NCBI RefSeq assembly: GCF_018614095.1
Contig: NZ_JAGGOY010000006.1
Coordinates: forward strand, 1-43,709
Direction: 5' to 3'
DNA from: Streptomyces sp. ISL-87
GTDB taxonomy: Bacteria > Actinomycetota > Actinomycetes > Streptomycetales > Streptomycetaceae
Length of the DNA stretch: 43,709 bases
Shown one piece after another: positions 24,580 through 33,026 of the stretch. The translations under genes and the position numbers were made by a program. Under the pieces are notes generated by a model. The model was not told the origin of the DNA and made no database searches. It saw nothing but the letters and a program-made list of their open reading frames with translations. Each line of letters starts with the position of its first letter. The first letter of the stretch is position 1.

Positions 24580-25896
24580 TTACAGCGATTCGAGCATCTC
24601 GGTGACCAGCGCGGCGATCGGGGAGCGCTCGGAACGCGTCAGCGTGACGTGGGCGAAGAGCGGATGCCCCTTCAGCTTCTCAACGACGGCCACCACTCCG
24701 TCGTACCGGCCGACCCGCAGGTTGTCCCGCTGGGCGACATCATGGGTCAGAACGACCCGCGAATTCGCCCCGATTCGGGACAGAACGGTCAGCAGGACAT
24801 TGCGCTCCAGCGACTGCGCCTCGTCCACGATCACGAAGGCGTCGTGCAGCGAGCGCCCCCGGATGTGCGTGAGGGGCAGGACCTCCAGCATCCCGCGGTT
24901 CAGTACCTCTTCGATGACCTCGCGCCCGGCCACGGACGAGAGGGTGTCGAAGACCGCCTGCGCCCAGGGGCTCATCTTCTCGGACTGGTCGCCGGGCAGG
25001 TAACCCAGCTCCTGCCCGCCCACGGCGTACAGCGGCCGGAAGACCATCACCTTCTGATGCTGCCTCCGCTCCAGTACGGCCTCCAGGCCCGCGCAGAGCG
25101 CCAGCGCCGACTTTCCGGTGCCGGCCCGGCCGCCCATCGAGAGGATCCCGATCTCCGGGTCGAGCAGCAGGTCCAGCGCGATGCGCTGCTCGGCACTGCG
25201 GCCGTGCAGCCCGAAGGCCTCGCGGTCGCCCCGTACGAGCTTCACATTGCCGTCCGCCGTGACCCGGCCCAGCGCCTTGCCGCGCTCGGACTGGAGGACC
25301 AGTCCGGTGTGCACGGGCAGTTCGGCGGCCTCGGGTACGTACAGCCGCTCCTCGGAGTAGAGGAGGTCCACCTGCTCCCCGGAGAGGGAGATCTCGCTCA
25401 TGCCGGTCCAGCCGGCGTCGGTGATCGCGAGCTCCGCCCGGTACTCCTCGGCAAGCAGCCCCACGGAGGAGGCTTTGATGCGCAGTGGGAGATCCTTCGA
25501 GACGACCGTGACGTCGTAGCCCTCGGCCTGGAGATTGCGGGCGACCGCGAGGATCCTCGAGTCGTTGTCCCCCAGTCGGAAGCCTGCCGGCAGGACACCG
25601 GGGTCGGAGTGGTTGAGCTCGACACGCAGGGTGCCGCCCAGATCGCCCAGCGGGATGGGGGCGTCGAGGCGACCGTAGCGAACCCGGAAGTCGTCGAGCA
25701 GGCGCAGGGCCTGACGGGCGAAGTAGCCGAGCTCGGGATGGTGCCTCTTTGCCTCCAGCTCGGTGATCACCACGATCGGGAGCACGACCTCGTGCTCGTC
25801 GAAGCGGGAGATCGCGTTGGGGTCTGCCAGCAGGACGCTGGTGTCGAGGACGTAAGTCCGCCTGTCGGGCAGGCGGCGCTTTGTGCTGGTCACCAC
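24580..25896 (-). CDS. PIN domain - PhoH family ATPase (PhoH2-like)
   Basis: A 438-residue fusion. The N-terminal PIN nuclease-like domain shows [13 protein letters not shown] (first Asp) and [10 protein letters not shown] (Glu), with [11 protein letters not shown] supplying later acidic residues. The C-terminal PhoH helicase-like ATPase has Walker [11 protein letters not shown] (about 257) and Walker [10 protein letters not shown] (about 354). Such proteins have ATP-dependent RNA unwinding and RNase activity. The GTG at 25896 follows GAGGGGG by 11 nt; a second GTG comes next. An upstream in-frame ATG at 26133 adds an unrelated sequence and is rejected. It is followed by a strong terminator. 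Confidence 0.92.
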   Translation of the reverse strand: MVTSTKRRLPDRRTYVLDTSVLLADPNAISRFDEHEVVLPIVVITELEAKRHHPELGYFARQALRLLDDFRVRYGRLDAPIPLGDLGGTLRVELNHSDPGVLPAGFRLGDNDSRILAVARNLQAEGYDVTVVSKDLPLRIKASSVGLLAEEYRAELAITDAGWTGMSEISLSGEQVDLLYSEERLYVPEAAELPVHTGLVLQSERGKALGRVTADGNVKLVRGDREAFGLHGRSAEQRIALDLLLDPEIGILSMGGRAGTGKSALALCAGLEAVLERRQHQKVMVFRPLYAVGGQELGYLPGDQSEKMSPWAQAVFDTLSSVAGREVIEEVLNRGMLEVLPLTHIRGRSLHDAFVIVDEAQSLERNVLLTVLSRIGANSRVVLTHDVAQRDNLRVGRYDGVVAVVEKLKGHPLFAHVTLTRSERSPIAALVTEMLESL

Positions 25897-26249
25897 GGAA
25901 GGACGTACCCCCTCGGAAGAGGTCGGGCCATGAAGACCGGACCGGTCATCGGCACCCATGCCAGGGCCGATTTCCGGCCCTCCCACTCCGTCCGTGCGAA
26001 CCGCACGTGCGTCCTGGTGCAAAGGGCCTCCCGGGCGGACGACCCCATGCCGTCCGCTGAGACTCGACACCCGTGGATCGGGCATCGACCTGAAAGGGAT
26101 ATTCCCCGAACAGGCCCGGCCATGCCATGGCATATGACGGACGCTCGGTGAATCCCTGGTGAAGGCCTCGCGAGGGGGGCAGACGGGGCAGAGGGGGGGG
26201 CGCCCGAGGGGCCCGAGGGGGCGTCAGCTCGTGGCGTGATCCCCGGGGA
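25897..26249. other. Intergenic region between isoprenyl transferase and PIN-PhoH genes
   Basis: About 350 bp without a supported gene. It holds a perfect 12-bp palindrome ATGCCATGGCAT (26122-26133), possibly an operator for the phoH-family gene, and a G-rich stretch (26175-26225) just past the isoprenyl transferase stop. No clear terminator hairpin or promoter boxes were recognised. Confidence 0.5.
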
Positions 26250-27011
26250 TCAGGTCCCGTACCGCCGGTGGCGGGCCGCATAGTCGCGCAGCGCCCGCAG
26301 GAAGTCGACCTTCCGGAAGGCCGGCCAGAAGACCTCGCAGAAGTAGTACTCGGAGTGCGCGCTCTGCCAGAGCATGAATCCGGACAGGCGCTGCTCGCCG
26401 CTGGTGCGGATCACGAGGTCCGGGTCGGGCTGGCCGCGCGTGTAGAGGTGCTCCGCGATGTGGTCGATGTCCAGGATCTCGGCGAGCTCCTCGAAGGAGG
26501 TGCCCTTCTCGGCGTGCTCCAGCAGCAGGGAGCGGACCGCGTCGGCGATCTCCTGGCGGCCGCCGTACCCGACGGCGACGTTGACGAGTATCCCCCCGAC
26601 GTCGCGGGTGGCCGCCTCGGCCTCCTTGAGCACGGACTGGGTGCCCGCGGGCAGGATGTCGAGGTTGCCCACGTGGTGCACGCGCCAACGGCCGTCCGCG
26701 GCAAGGCCCCGCACGGTGTTCTCGATGATGTTGAGCAGCGGGCGGAGCTCGACCTCGGGCCGGTCCAGGTTGTCCGTGGACAGCATCCACAGGGTGACGA
26801 CCTCGACGTCCGTCTCGGTGCACCAGCCCAGCATCTCGGAGATCTTGTCGGCGCCGGCCTGGTGGCCCTGCTCCGTCGTACCACCGGACGCCTTCGCCCA
26901 GCGCCTGTTCCCGTCCAGGATGACGCCGATGTGCTTGGGCGCCGCGTCATGGTCGAGGCGGCCTTCCACCCGGCGTGCGTAGAGCCTGTACACCAGGTCG
27001 CGCAACTTCAC
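26250..27011 (-). CDS. uppS: Isoprenyl (undecaprenyl-type) diphosphate synthase
   Basis: A 253-residue cis-prenyltransferase, condensing isopentenyl diphosphate onto a prenyl diphosphate for lipid-carrier synthesis. HIGVILDGNRRWA holds the catalytic Asp, and the C-terminal DLVIRTSGEQRLSGFMLWQ and SEYYF motifs are diagnostic. Streptomyces usually have two or more members, and chain length cannot be predicted, so the symbol is a family label. The GTG at 27011 follows GGAGGGG by about 10 nt. It is divergent from the aldo/keto reductase gene. Confidence 0.92.
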   Translation of the reverse strand: MKLRDLVYRLYARRVEGRLDHDAAPKHIGVILDGNRRWAKASGGTTEQGHQAGADKISEMLGWCTETDVEVVTLWMLSTDNLDRPEVELRPLLNIIENTVRGLAADGRWRVHHVGNLDILPAGTQSVLKEAEAATRDVGGILVNVAVGYGGRQEIADAVRSLLLEHAEKGTSFEELAEILDIDHIAEHLYTRGQPDPDLVIRTSGEQRLSGFMLWQSAHSEYYFCEVFWPAFRKVDFLRALRDYAARHRRYGT

Positions 27012-27138
27012 GATCTTCGAGCCCCTCCGTGCAATGCCCCCGTGCGGATTGTGGTCTCCCCCGAGGGCGCCACATTACTGCGAGCGGGGAGGCCCGGCCC
27101 ACCTCGGCCTGTCAGAAGTCCGTGATAGGGAGGACAAC

Positions 27139-28179
27139 GTGACTGATACCAATCTGTACCGGGCAGACGCTACCCGCTATGACTCCATGCACTACCGCCG
27201 CACGGGGCGCAGCGGTCTCAAGCTCCCGGCGATCTCGCTCGGCCTCTGGCACAACTTCGGCGACGACAAGTCCCTGGAGTCCCAGCGGACCATCCTGCGC
27301 CGCGCCTTCGACCTCGGTGTGACCCACTTCGACCTGGCGAACAACTACGGTCCGCCCGCCGGTTCGGCCGAGCTCAACTTCGGAAAGATCTTCGCCCAGG
27401 ACTTCGCGCCCTACCGCGACGAGCTGATCCTCTCCACCAAGGCCGGCTACTTCATGCACGAGGGGCCGTACGGCGAGTGGGGCAGCCGCAAGTACCTGAT
27501 GAGCTCGCTCGACGCCTCGCTGAAGCGGATGGGCGTCGACTACGTGGACGTCTTCTACTCGCACCGCTTCGACCCGGACACCCCGCTGGAGGAGACCATG
27601 GGCGCCCTCGCGTCCGCGGTCCAGCAGGGCAAGGCGCTCTACGTCGGCGTCTCCTCGTACACCGCGGAGCAGACGGCGGAGGCGGCGCGGATCCTGCGCG
27701 AGATGGGGGTGCGTCCGCTGATCCACCAGCCGTCGTACTCCATGATCAACCGCTGGACGGAGGACGACGGCCTGCTGGACACGCTGGAGGAGGCCGGCAT
27801 GGGCTGCATCTCCTTCGTGCCGCTCGCGCAGGGGCTGCTGACCGGCCGGTACCTCAAGGGCATCCCGGAGGGCTCGCGGGCCACCCAGGGCAAGTCCCTC
27901 AACCTGGACTGGCTGCACTCGGACGAGGTCATGCGCCGCCTGAACGGGCTGAACGACATCGCCGCCCGCCGCGGTCAGACGCTGGCGCAGATGGCGCTCT
28001 CGTGGGTGCTGCGCGACGAGCGGATGACGTCGGCGCTGATCGGCGCGTCGAGCGTGGCGCAGCTGGAGGAGAACGTGGGGGCCCTGGCCGGAGCCCCGCT
28101 GTCCGAGGAGGAGCTGAAGGAGATCGACACCTTCGCCGTCATCCCCGCGGACACGAACCTCTGGGCACAGCGCGGGTGA
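27139..28179 (+). CDS. Aldo/keto reductase, YghZ-like
   Basis: A 346-residue NADPH-dependent reductase closely resembling E. coli YghZ (L-glyceraldehyde 3-phosphate reductase, methylglyoxal detoxification). YRRTGRSGLKLPAISLGLWH, HFDLANNYGPP (Asp and Tyr of the tetrad), LSTKAGY (Lys) and DVFYSHR (His) give the complete AKR active site. Length is usual. The GTG at 27139 follows GGGAGGA by 4 nt. It is monocistronic, ended by a strong hairpin. Confidence 0.93.
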   Translation: MTDTNLYRADATRYDSMHYRRTGRSGLKLPAISLGLWHNFGDDKSLESQRTILRRAFDLGVTHFDLANNYGPPAGSAELNFGKIFAQDFAPYRDELILSTKAGYFMHEGPYGEWGSRKYLMSSLDASLKRMGVDYVDVFYSHRFDPDTPLEETMGALASAVQQGKALYVGVSSYTAEQTAEAARILREMGVRPLIHQPSYSMINRWTEDDGLLDTLEEAGMGCISFVPLAQGLLTGRYLKGIPEGSRATQGKSLNLDWLHSDEVMRRLNGLNDIAARRGQTLAQMALSWVLRDERMTSALIGASSVAQLEENVGALAGAPLSEEELKEIDTFAVIPADTNLWAQRG

Positions 28180-28216
28180 CCTGCGCTTTTGCGTGAGGGG
28201 CGGGGGGAAGAAAAAA

Positions 28217-28251
28217 CGGGCCGGTCCGTGGGGGGGATACGGACCGGCCCG
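28217..28251. terminator. Bidirectional terminator
   Basis: A 13-bp stem (CGGGCCGGTCCGT with ACGGACCGGCCCG) and a 9-nt loop lie between the convergent reductase and prepilin peptidase genes. On the minus strand the stem is followed by TTTTTTCTTCC, a classic intrinsic terminator for the peptidase gene. Confidence 0.93.
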
Positions 28252-28310
28252 AGGGGGGGGTTCCACCATAACCCTTCGTAAAGCGTAATGCGTGCATTGG
28301 CGCTGAATGA

Positions 28311-29234
28311 TTACGCTCCGAATCCGCCCAGCAGCACTCCGGTGAGGGCCCCGGCGGCCATGAAGGGGCCGAACGGGAACGCCTGCTTGTGCCCCCCGGG
28401 GCCCCGCAGCACGAGGCCGAGGCCGTACATGGCCCCGTAGGCGAAGCCCAGGAAGGCCCCTACGGCCCATACCCCCCACCCGTACCACCCAAGAGCGACC
28501 CCGAGCGCGAGCGCCAGCTTGACGTCGCCGAAGCCGAGGCCGGCCGGGTTGATCAGGAAGAGCACCAGGTACGCGCCCCCGAGCGCGGCCCCGCCCAGCA
28601 GGGCGAGCCGCCAGGACCCTGCGGCGCCGGGCAGCAGGGCGGCGGCCCCGAGCGCGGCGGCCGTGAGGGCGGCGAGGGGCAGCGTCAGCACGTCGGGCAG
28701 CCGGTGGACGGCCAGATCGACGAGCGCGAGCAGCACGAGCAACGGCACCAGCCCGACGTACACCCCCACCTCGGGCCGCCCCCCGCCCCCCGCCGCGAGC
28801 ACCCCGCAGACCACGCCGGTCAGCCCGGCGGTCCGGGCGGCCCGAGGCCCGTACCGGTGCACGCCCCCAGCCCGGGCGGCGCGTCGGCCGCCCGCATGCG
28901 GGCGCCGCTGCGCGGCGCCCGACCCAGCCTCGCCGGGGCCCAATCCAGCCTCGCCGGCGTTTGAGGCGCGGGGCCTGGGGCGGAGCCCCAGAAGCCCGGG
29001 CGCAGCCCGGGGCGGCTTGCGCGGCGGCGGCGGCGCGGCACCCGAGGACGGCTCCAGCCCCGCAGGGACCCGGCAGCGGGCGCGCCCGAGCCAGCCCGGC
29101 ACCGGATGCCCCTCGGGGCAGCGGTCGCGCCAGGGCTCCCCCGGTTCGACCGACAGGCGGTACACCGCGCGCGGCACCAGCAGCCCGGCGGCCACGCCGT
29201 ATCCGGCGGCAAGGATGATCACGACCACGCCCAT
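28311..29234 (-). CDS. Prepilin peptidase (A24 family) with an inserted repeat
   Basis: A 307-residue membrane aspartyl protease, normally cutting leader peptides of type IV/Flp pilins. Catalytic Asp residues sit in LVDLAVHRLPD and GFGDVKLALALG; about seven to eight hydrophobic segments are present. The N-terminal CPEGHPVPGWLGRARC retains two cysteines. Between this part and the catalytic core lie about 50 extra Arg/Gly/Ala-rich residues encoded by a Streptomyces-type palindromic repeat. That makes the protein longer than typical relatives (about 240-250). The ATG at 29234 is chosen because membrane-protein homology begins there; ribosome site weak. It may still be functional, since the frame is open. 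Confidence 0.85.
   Translation of the reverse strand: MGVVVIILAAGYGVAAGLLVPRAVYRLSVEPGEPWRDRCPEGHPVPGWLGRARCRVPAGLEPSSGAAPPPPRKPPRAAPGLLGLRPRPRASNAGEAGLGPGEAGSGAAQRRPHAGGRRAARAGGVHRYGPRAARTAGLTGVVCGVLAAGGGGRPEVGVYVGLVPLLVLLALVDLAVHRLPDVLTLPLAALTAAALGAAALLPGAAGSWRLALLGGAALGGAYLVLFLINPAGLGFGDVKLALALGVALGWYGWGVWAVGAFLGFAYGAMYGLGLVLRGPGGHKQAFPFGPFMAAGALTGVLLGGFGA
28901..28997. repeat. Streptomyces dispersed palindromic repeat inside the prepilin peptidase gene
   Basis: The stretch contains GCCTCGCCGGCGTTTGAGGC, a motif I recall as very common in Streptomyces intergenic DNA, plus small hairpins CTGGGGC-GGA-GCCCCAG and CCCGGGC-GCA-GCCCGGG and a GGCGCCG...CGGCGCC stem at its left. CAGCCTCGCCGG occurs twice. 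It lies in frame within coding DNA, an unusual place for this repeat. Confidence 0.75.
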
Positions 29235-29363
29235 CCGCCGACCGTAGGCCCCGCCACCCCCAGGGGCATGGGCCCGGGGGCCCATTCACCCCCAAGTCCC
29301 GCTCACCGGATCAGGCCGGGCCTAGGCTGACGCCGCACGCACCGGCCAAGGGGGACGCACAGC

Positions 29364-29768
29364 ATGCGGCAACACCACCGACACCAGCAGCGCCAGCGGC
29401 ACTGGCACGACGGCGAGGCCGCCCTCACCGTCGGCACGGACCCGGCGCCGATCCCCCTGGAGATCGCCGCCTCCTACCGGGCCCGCACCCGCGGCCTGCT
29501 CGGCCGCGACGGCATCACCGGGGCGCTCCTGCTCACCCCGGCGGCCTCCGTGCACACCTTCCGGATGCGGTTCCCCATCGACGTGGCCCACCTCGACCGG
29601 AATCTCCGCGTCATCTCCCTGACCACCATGCCCCCGGGCCGCCTCGGCCTCCCCCGGCTCCGCTCCCGCCACGTCCTGGAGGCGGCGGCGGGCGCCATGG
29701 CCGGATGGGGTCTGCGCGTCGGGACCCAACTGGACGTGCACCCCACGGGCCGTCTCAACTCCGGCTAG
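29364..29768 (+). CDS. DUF192 family protein
   Basis: A 134-residue small protein. After a His/Gln/Arg-rich head, ARTRGLLGRDGITGALLLTP, VHTFRMRFPIDVAHLD and VLEAAAGAMAGWGLRVG match the DUF192 barrel fold. In Streptomyces this gene often accompanies prepilin peptidase and tight-adherence pilus genes, as here, where the peptidase is divergent and adjacent. Biochemical function is unknown. The ATG at 29364 follows GGGGGA by 8 nt; the His-rich head could be an overcalled extension. Confidence 0.85.
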   Translation: MRQHHRHQQRQRHWHDGEAALTVGTDPAPIPLEIAASYRARTRGLLGRDGITGALLLTPAASVHTFRMRFPIDVAHLDRNLRVISLTTMPPGRLGLPRLRSRHVLEAAAGAMAGWGLRVGTQLDVHPTGRLNSG

Positions 29769-29827
29769 GCGTGACCCCGCCCCGGCGGTAGGTTGGGGCG
29801 GTTGAGCTGGGGTGTCAGGGGAGCGGC

Positions 29828-30445
29828 ATGACGGAGAACGCGCGGATCAAGGCGCTGGAGCAGATCATGCCGGCGACGCACGGCGCCGACGAGGACATCG
29901 ACTGGCGGGCCGCCGAGGCGGCTTGGGCCATCCGGTTCCCGGCCGATTTCGTCGCCTTCATGGGCCGCTTCGGCGCGGGCTCCATCAACGGCGAGGCCAG
30001 CATCCTGCTCCCCCTGCCCAAGCCCGGACTCCAGTGGGATCCGGCCGAGATGGCCGAGGAGACGGACAACGCCCGGCAGGTCTGGGAGGCGGAGGGCGGC
30101 CGGGCCGCCTTCGACGTGGACCCGGAGTCGATCATCGCCTGGGGGGTCACCGGTGGATCCGACATCCTGTGCTGGCTCGCCACCGACCCCGACCCGGACC
30201 GCTGGCCCGTACTGGTGGTCGGCCGCCACACCGCCGACTCCTTCGCGGTGTATCCGTACGGAATGGCCGAATTCCTCTACCGGCTGTGCTCCGACGAGTT
30301 CGACATGAGCCCCGTCAGCATCACCTTCTGGGACGGTGGCCACCTGAGCTTCGTCCACTGGCGCAAGGCCCAGCGCCGCTGGCAGGAGGGCCGCAACCCC
30401 GAGACGGGCGAGCCCGACCCCTACGCGGGCGAGTTCGCGGACTGA
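29828..30445 (+). CDS. SMI1/KNR4 (SUKH) family protein
   Basis: A 205-residue acidic cytoplasmic protein. DWRAAEAAWAIRFPADFVAF followed by GWxxxGGSDILCWL-like and DSFAVYPYGMAEFLYRL segments fits the SMI1/KNR4 fold. SUKH proteins are frequent immunity factors for polymorphic toxins, but no toxin gene is near, so this may be an orphan immunity or housekeeping adapter. AGGGGAG stands 6 nt before the ATG. Confidence 0.78.
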   Translation: MTENARIKALEQIMPATHGADEDIDWRAAEAAWAIRFPADFVAFMGRFGAGSINGEASILLPLPKPGLQWDPAEMAEETDNARQVWEAEGGRAAFDVDPESIIAWGVTGGSDILCWLATDPDPDRWPVLVVGRHTADSFAVYPYGMAEFLYRLCSDEFDMSPVSITFWDGGHLSFVHWRKAQRRWQEGRNPETGEPDPYAGEFAD

Positions 30446-30467
30446 CCCACCGAAAGCCGTTCAGACC

Positions 30468-30530
30468 GTCCCAGCCGTCCCAGCCATCCCAGCCCACCCC
30501 AAGCCCCACCCCAAGCCCCGCCCCAAGCCC
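30468..30530. repeat. Adjacent 9-bp (x3) and 12-bp (x3) tandem arrays
   Basis: GTCCCAGCC repeats at 30468, 30477 and 30486 (one base changed in the last). CACCCCAAGCCC repeats at 30495, 30507 and 30519 (one base changed). They fill the space just after the SUKH stop codon. Confidence 0.85.
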
Positions 30531-30542
30531 GTTCCATGGCCG

Positions 30543-30644
30543 GAAACGGGCGTTTCGGCATGTCTACGCGCGTCGGAATTGTTGATCACATATCGGAAAA
30601 CACCATCCGGAAAAGCCGCACTTGGAGCAATGACCACAAGTGCG
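30543..30644. promoter_or_regulatory. Two dyads upstream of the solute-binding lipoprotein gene
   Basis: GAAACG-GG-CGTTTC (30543-30556) resembles LacI-family operators. CGCACTTG (30617-30624) and CAAGTGCG (30637-30644) are 8-bp arms with a 12-bp spacer. Both lie in the 326-bp, unusually AT-rich gap 30446-30771 before the sugar-type binding protein gene. No regulator gene is adjacent and no promoter boxes were convincing. Confidence 0.45.
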
Positions 30645-30771
30645 CCCCCAATGGAATCAACCGCCCTCAGCCAGGAGAGAATTCCGGCCAACGGGCCACG
30701 GACGGACACCCCAGCCCGGAGCAACTCATAAGCAGTAACGGGACTCAAAAGAAATTCAGGGGAATCCACCC

Positions 30772-32055
30772 GTGCGACGAAGAATCTTCGGTACGGCCGC
30801 GAGCGCGGTTGTGCTTGGTCTGCTGATACCTCTTGCCGGCTGCGGCAGTTCCGGAGACGACGCAGGTGGCAGCGGTGTGCTCCGTCTGGTCGCCGCCGAA
30901 TACGGCGATACTCCGGCCACCAGCTCCAAGGCTTTCTGGGACAAGGTGACGGGAGATTTCACCGCCGCCAACCCCGACATCAAGGTCGAGGTCCGGCTCC
31001 TGCCGTGGGCCGACATCGACCGCGAGGTCTCCCGTATGGTCAAGGCCGGCAAGGCGCCGGACATGGCACTGATGGGCGCCTACTCGGACTTCGCGGCCCA
31101 GGGCAGGCTCTATTCCGCGGACGAGCTTCTCTCGGTCAGCGCCGAGGCGAACTTTCTCCAGCCGCTGGCCGAGGCCGGCTCCGTCGGCAACACCCTCTAC
31201 GGCCTGCCCTTCGTGGCGAGCAGCCGCCTCCTCTTCTACAACCAGGCCCTCCTCTCCAAGGCCGGGGTCGACGCCCCCAAGACCTGGTCCGACCTGAAGT
31301 CCGCCGCCAAGGCGCTCAAGGACAAGGGCGTGAAGATCCCCTTCGCGCTGCCCCTGGGCCCCGAGGAGGCGCACGCCGAGGCGATGATCTGGGAGCTGAG
31401 CAACGGCGGCGGCTACGCCGACAGCAGCGGCAACTACAACCTGGCCTCCGACCAGAACATCCAGACCTTCCGCTGGATCAAGGACAACCTGGTCAGCACC
31501 GGTCTGACCGGCCCCGTCCCGCCGTCCCAGCTCAACCGCGCCGACGCCTTCGCCGCCTTCGTACGCGGTGAGGTGGGCATGCTCAACGGCTACCCGTCGT
31601 TGGCGCACGAGGCGCGCGCCAAGGGCATCGACGTCCGCACCGTGACCATGCCGGTCTCGGACACGCTCGGCTCCGGGGAGACCCCGCCGACCGTGGGCGT
31701 GGCCGACTGGATGATGGCGTTCAAGCAGAACGGCAAGCGGGAGCAGATCGGCAAGTTCCTGGAGTTCATCTACCAGGACAAGAACCTGTCGGACTTCGCG
31801 GGCCGCTACCACCTGCTGCCCTCGACCGTCTCCGCCGCGCGCACCCCGGCCGGGGGCGGCCTGGACAAGAACGACGAGTACTTCCTGACCGCCCTGCGCG
31901 GCGCTCAGCTCTACCCGGTGAACGACCCGTCCTGGGTGACGGTCAGCGACACCATCAAGCGGAACATCGGCCGCGCCGTTGAACCGAGCGGCGACGCCAA
32001 GGCGGTCCTCGAAGACATCGCCAGCAAGGCGAACGAGGCCAGAAAGCAGCACTGA
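30772..32055 (+). CDS. ABC transporter extracellular solute-binding lipoprotein (family 1)
   Basis: A 427-residue lipoprotein. The signal peptide ends in lipobox LAGC (Cys24), followed by the Ser/Gly linker GSSGDDAGGSG and a periplasmic-binding fold of the sugar type: NPDIKVEVRLLPWADIDRE, GKAPDMALMG, LYGLPFVASSRLLFYNQ and DAPKTWSDL. It should deliver a sugar or oligosaccharide to an ABC importer. No permease or ATPase genes follow, so it is an orphan here. AGGGGAA precedes the GTG at 30772. The stop codon is inside a 9-bp triplicate. Confidence 0.92.
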   Translation: MRRRIFGTAASAVVLGLLIPLAGCGSSGDDAGGSGVLRLVAAEYGDTPATSSKAFWDKVTGDFTAANPDIKVEVRLLPWADIDREVSRMVKAGKAPDMALMGAYSDFAAQGRLYSADELLSVSAEANFLQPLAEAGSVGNTLYGLPFVASSRLLFYNQALLSKAGVDAPKTWSDLKSAAKALKDKGVKIPFALPLGPEEAHAEAMIWELSNGGGYADSSGNYNLASDQNIQTFRWIKDNLVSTGLTGPVPPSQLNRADAFAAFVRGEVGMLNGYPSLAHEARAKGIDVRTVTMPVSDTLGSGETPPTVGVADWMMAFKQNGKREQIGKFLEFIYQDKNLSDFAGRYHLLPSTVSAARTPAGGGLDKNDEYFLTALRGAQLYPVNDPSWVTVSDTIKRNIGRAVEPSGDAKAVLEDIASKANEARKQH

Positions 32056-32079
32056 ACGACCTGAACGACCTGAACGGCC
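32053..32079. repeat. 9-bp tandem repeat x3 starting at a stop codon
   Basis: TGAACGACC, TGAACGACC, TGAACGGCC. The first TGA is the lipoprotein stop, so each unit supplies an in-frame TGA. Confidence 0.85.
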
Positions 32080-32102
32080 CCCTCATCCGGGACCTTCGCC
32101 CC

Positions 32103-32126
32103 TGCCGCACCCCACCCCTTGCGGCA
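32103..32126. terminator. Weak hairpin between convergent genes
   Basis: TGCCGCA and TGCGGCA, 7-bp arms with a 10-nt loop, 48 nt after the lipoprotein stop. The rest of 32056-32231 shows nothing clear. Confidence 0.45.
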
Positions 32127-32231
32127 TCATGGCTGCTACGGCTCTTGATCCAAGGCCGCGGCCCAGCCGCCCGTCGAGCACCCACAAGGTGCGCGGGGCG
32201 GCCGGCCACCACCCGCCTCAGCCCTGGCGCC

Positions 32232-32855
32232 CTACGGCTGCTCCCCGTTGCCGGACGAGAACGCGGTCCGGTACTGCTCGCAGCTGGAGTCCCAGCGCAG
32301 GGTGCCCGTCAGCGTTCCGTACCCGGAACGGGTGACCGACCACTCCACCGTGTATTCGCCGGTGTCACACGCGATCCGCTTCCCGCCCGGGACCCGTTCC
32401 CGCCCGGTGGCAGGACGCCCGTCGAGCTCGCGCCGCACTTCGGCGGCCTTGGTCCGGTCGGGGGCGCGCAGGATGGCGTGCACGACGATCGGGTGCTTGC
32501 CCTCCTTGGTCGTCACCGCCTTCTTCACGACCGTCGAGTCCGACACCGCCCACGCGAACTCAAACGACGGCTGCCACGCCAGGGACTTGGGGTCGGGGAC
32601 CTGCCGCTCGTAGTCCGGGGCGCCGGAGGGGCCGGGGCGGGTCACCGTCTTGTACTGGACCCCGGGGTAAAGGCGGAACTGCCCTTCCACCTTGTGCATC
32701 TCGTCCTTGGTCCACATCGACTTCATGTTCTTCTCGCCGCCGCCCGGGTCCTGGAGGTAGGTCCCCTCGGCGGCGGTGGCCCCCTGGCCGAGGAGGGGGG
32801 CGAGAGCCGCCGCGGCGGTGACGAGGACGAGAGCGGCGATGCGGGTGCGCTTCAT
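32232..32855 (-). CDS. Secreted protein of unknown function
   Basis: A 207-residue exported protein with a standard signal peptide (MKRTRIAALVLV, Ala/Leu-rich core, cleavage near ATAA about residue 29). The mature part is hydrophilic, with a TWKDE-like helix near the start and two cysteines (RIACDTGEY and DSSCEQY) about 25 residues apart, probably a disulfide. I recognise no family. It converges with the binding-lipoprotein gene and is not obviously in an operon. The ATG at 32855 has only a weak ribosome site. Confidence 0.75.
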   Translation of the reverse strand: MKRTRIAALVLVTAAAALAPLLGQGATAAEGTYLQDPGGGEKNMKSMWTKDEMHKVEGQFRLYPGVQYKTVTRPGPSGAPDYERQVPDPKSLAWQPSFEFAWAVSDSTVVKKAVTTKEGKHPIVVHAILRAPDRTKAAEVRRELDGRPATGRERVPGGKRIACDTGEYTVEWSVTRSGYGTLTGTLRWDSSCEQYRTAFSSGNGEQP

Positions 32856-33026
32856 GCCCGGTCCAACCGAGCCTTCCGGCCGGCCGGAACGACGCCGGGC
32901 GCGCGTTCACCCGTAGGAAAGCGGCTGCCGGCATCGGAATTGACATAGTCCCGCACGCCAGGAATATCAGCAGATGACCGCCCGTTGGCCGAGCGAGAAC
33001 GTCAGAAACGATCTACGGGGGATCCC

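Noticed and set aside
24167..24580. c-di-AMP (ydaO-type) riboswitch before the transglycosylase-like gene
   Set aside because: Such leaders precede some Streptomyces muralytic genes, but the conserved core motifs I know were not found here on the minus strand.
26170..26230. G-quadruplex-forming terminator of the isoprenyl transferase gene
   Set aside because: The G runs are real, but their spacing and the lack of a stem leave no basis for a functional call.
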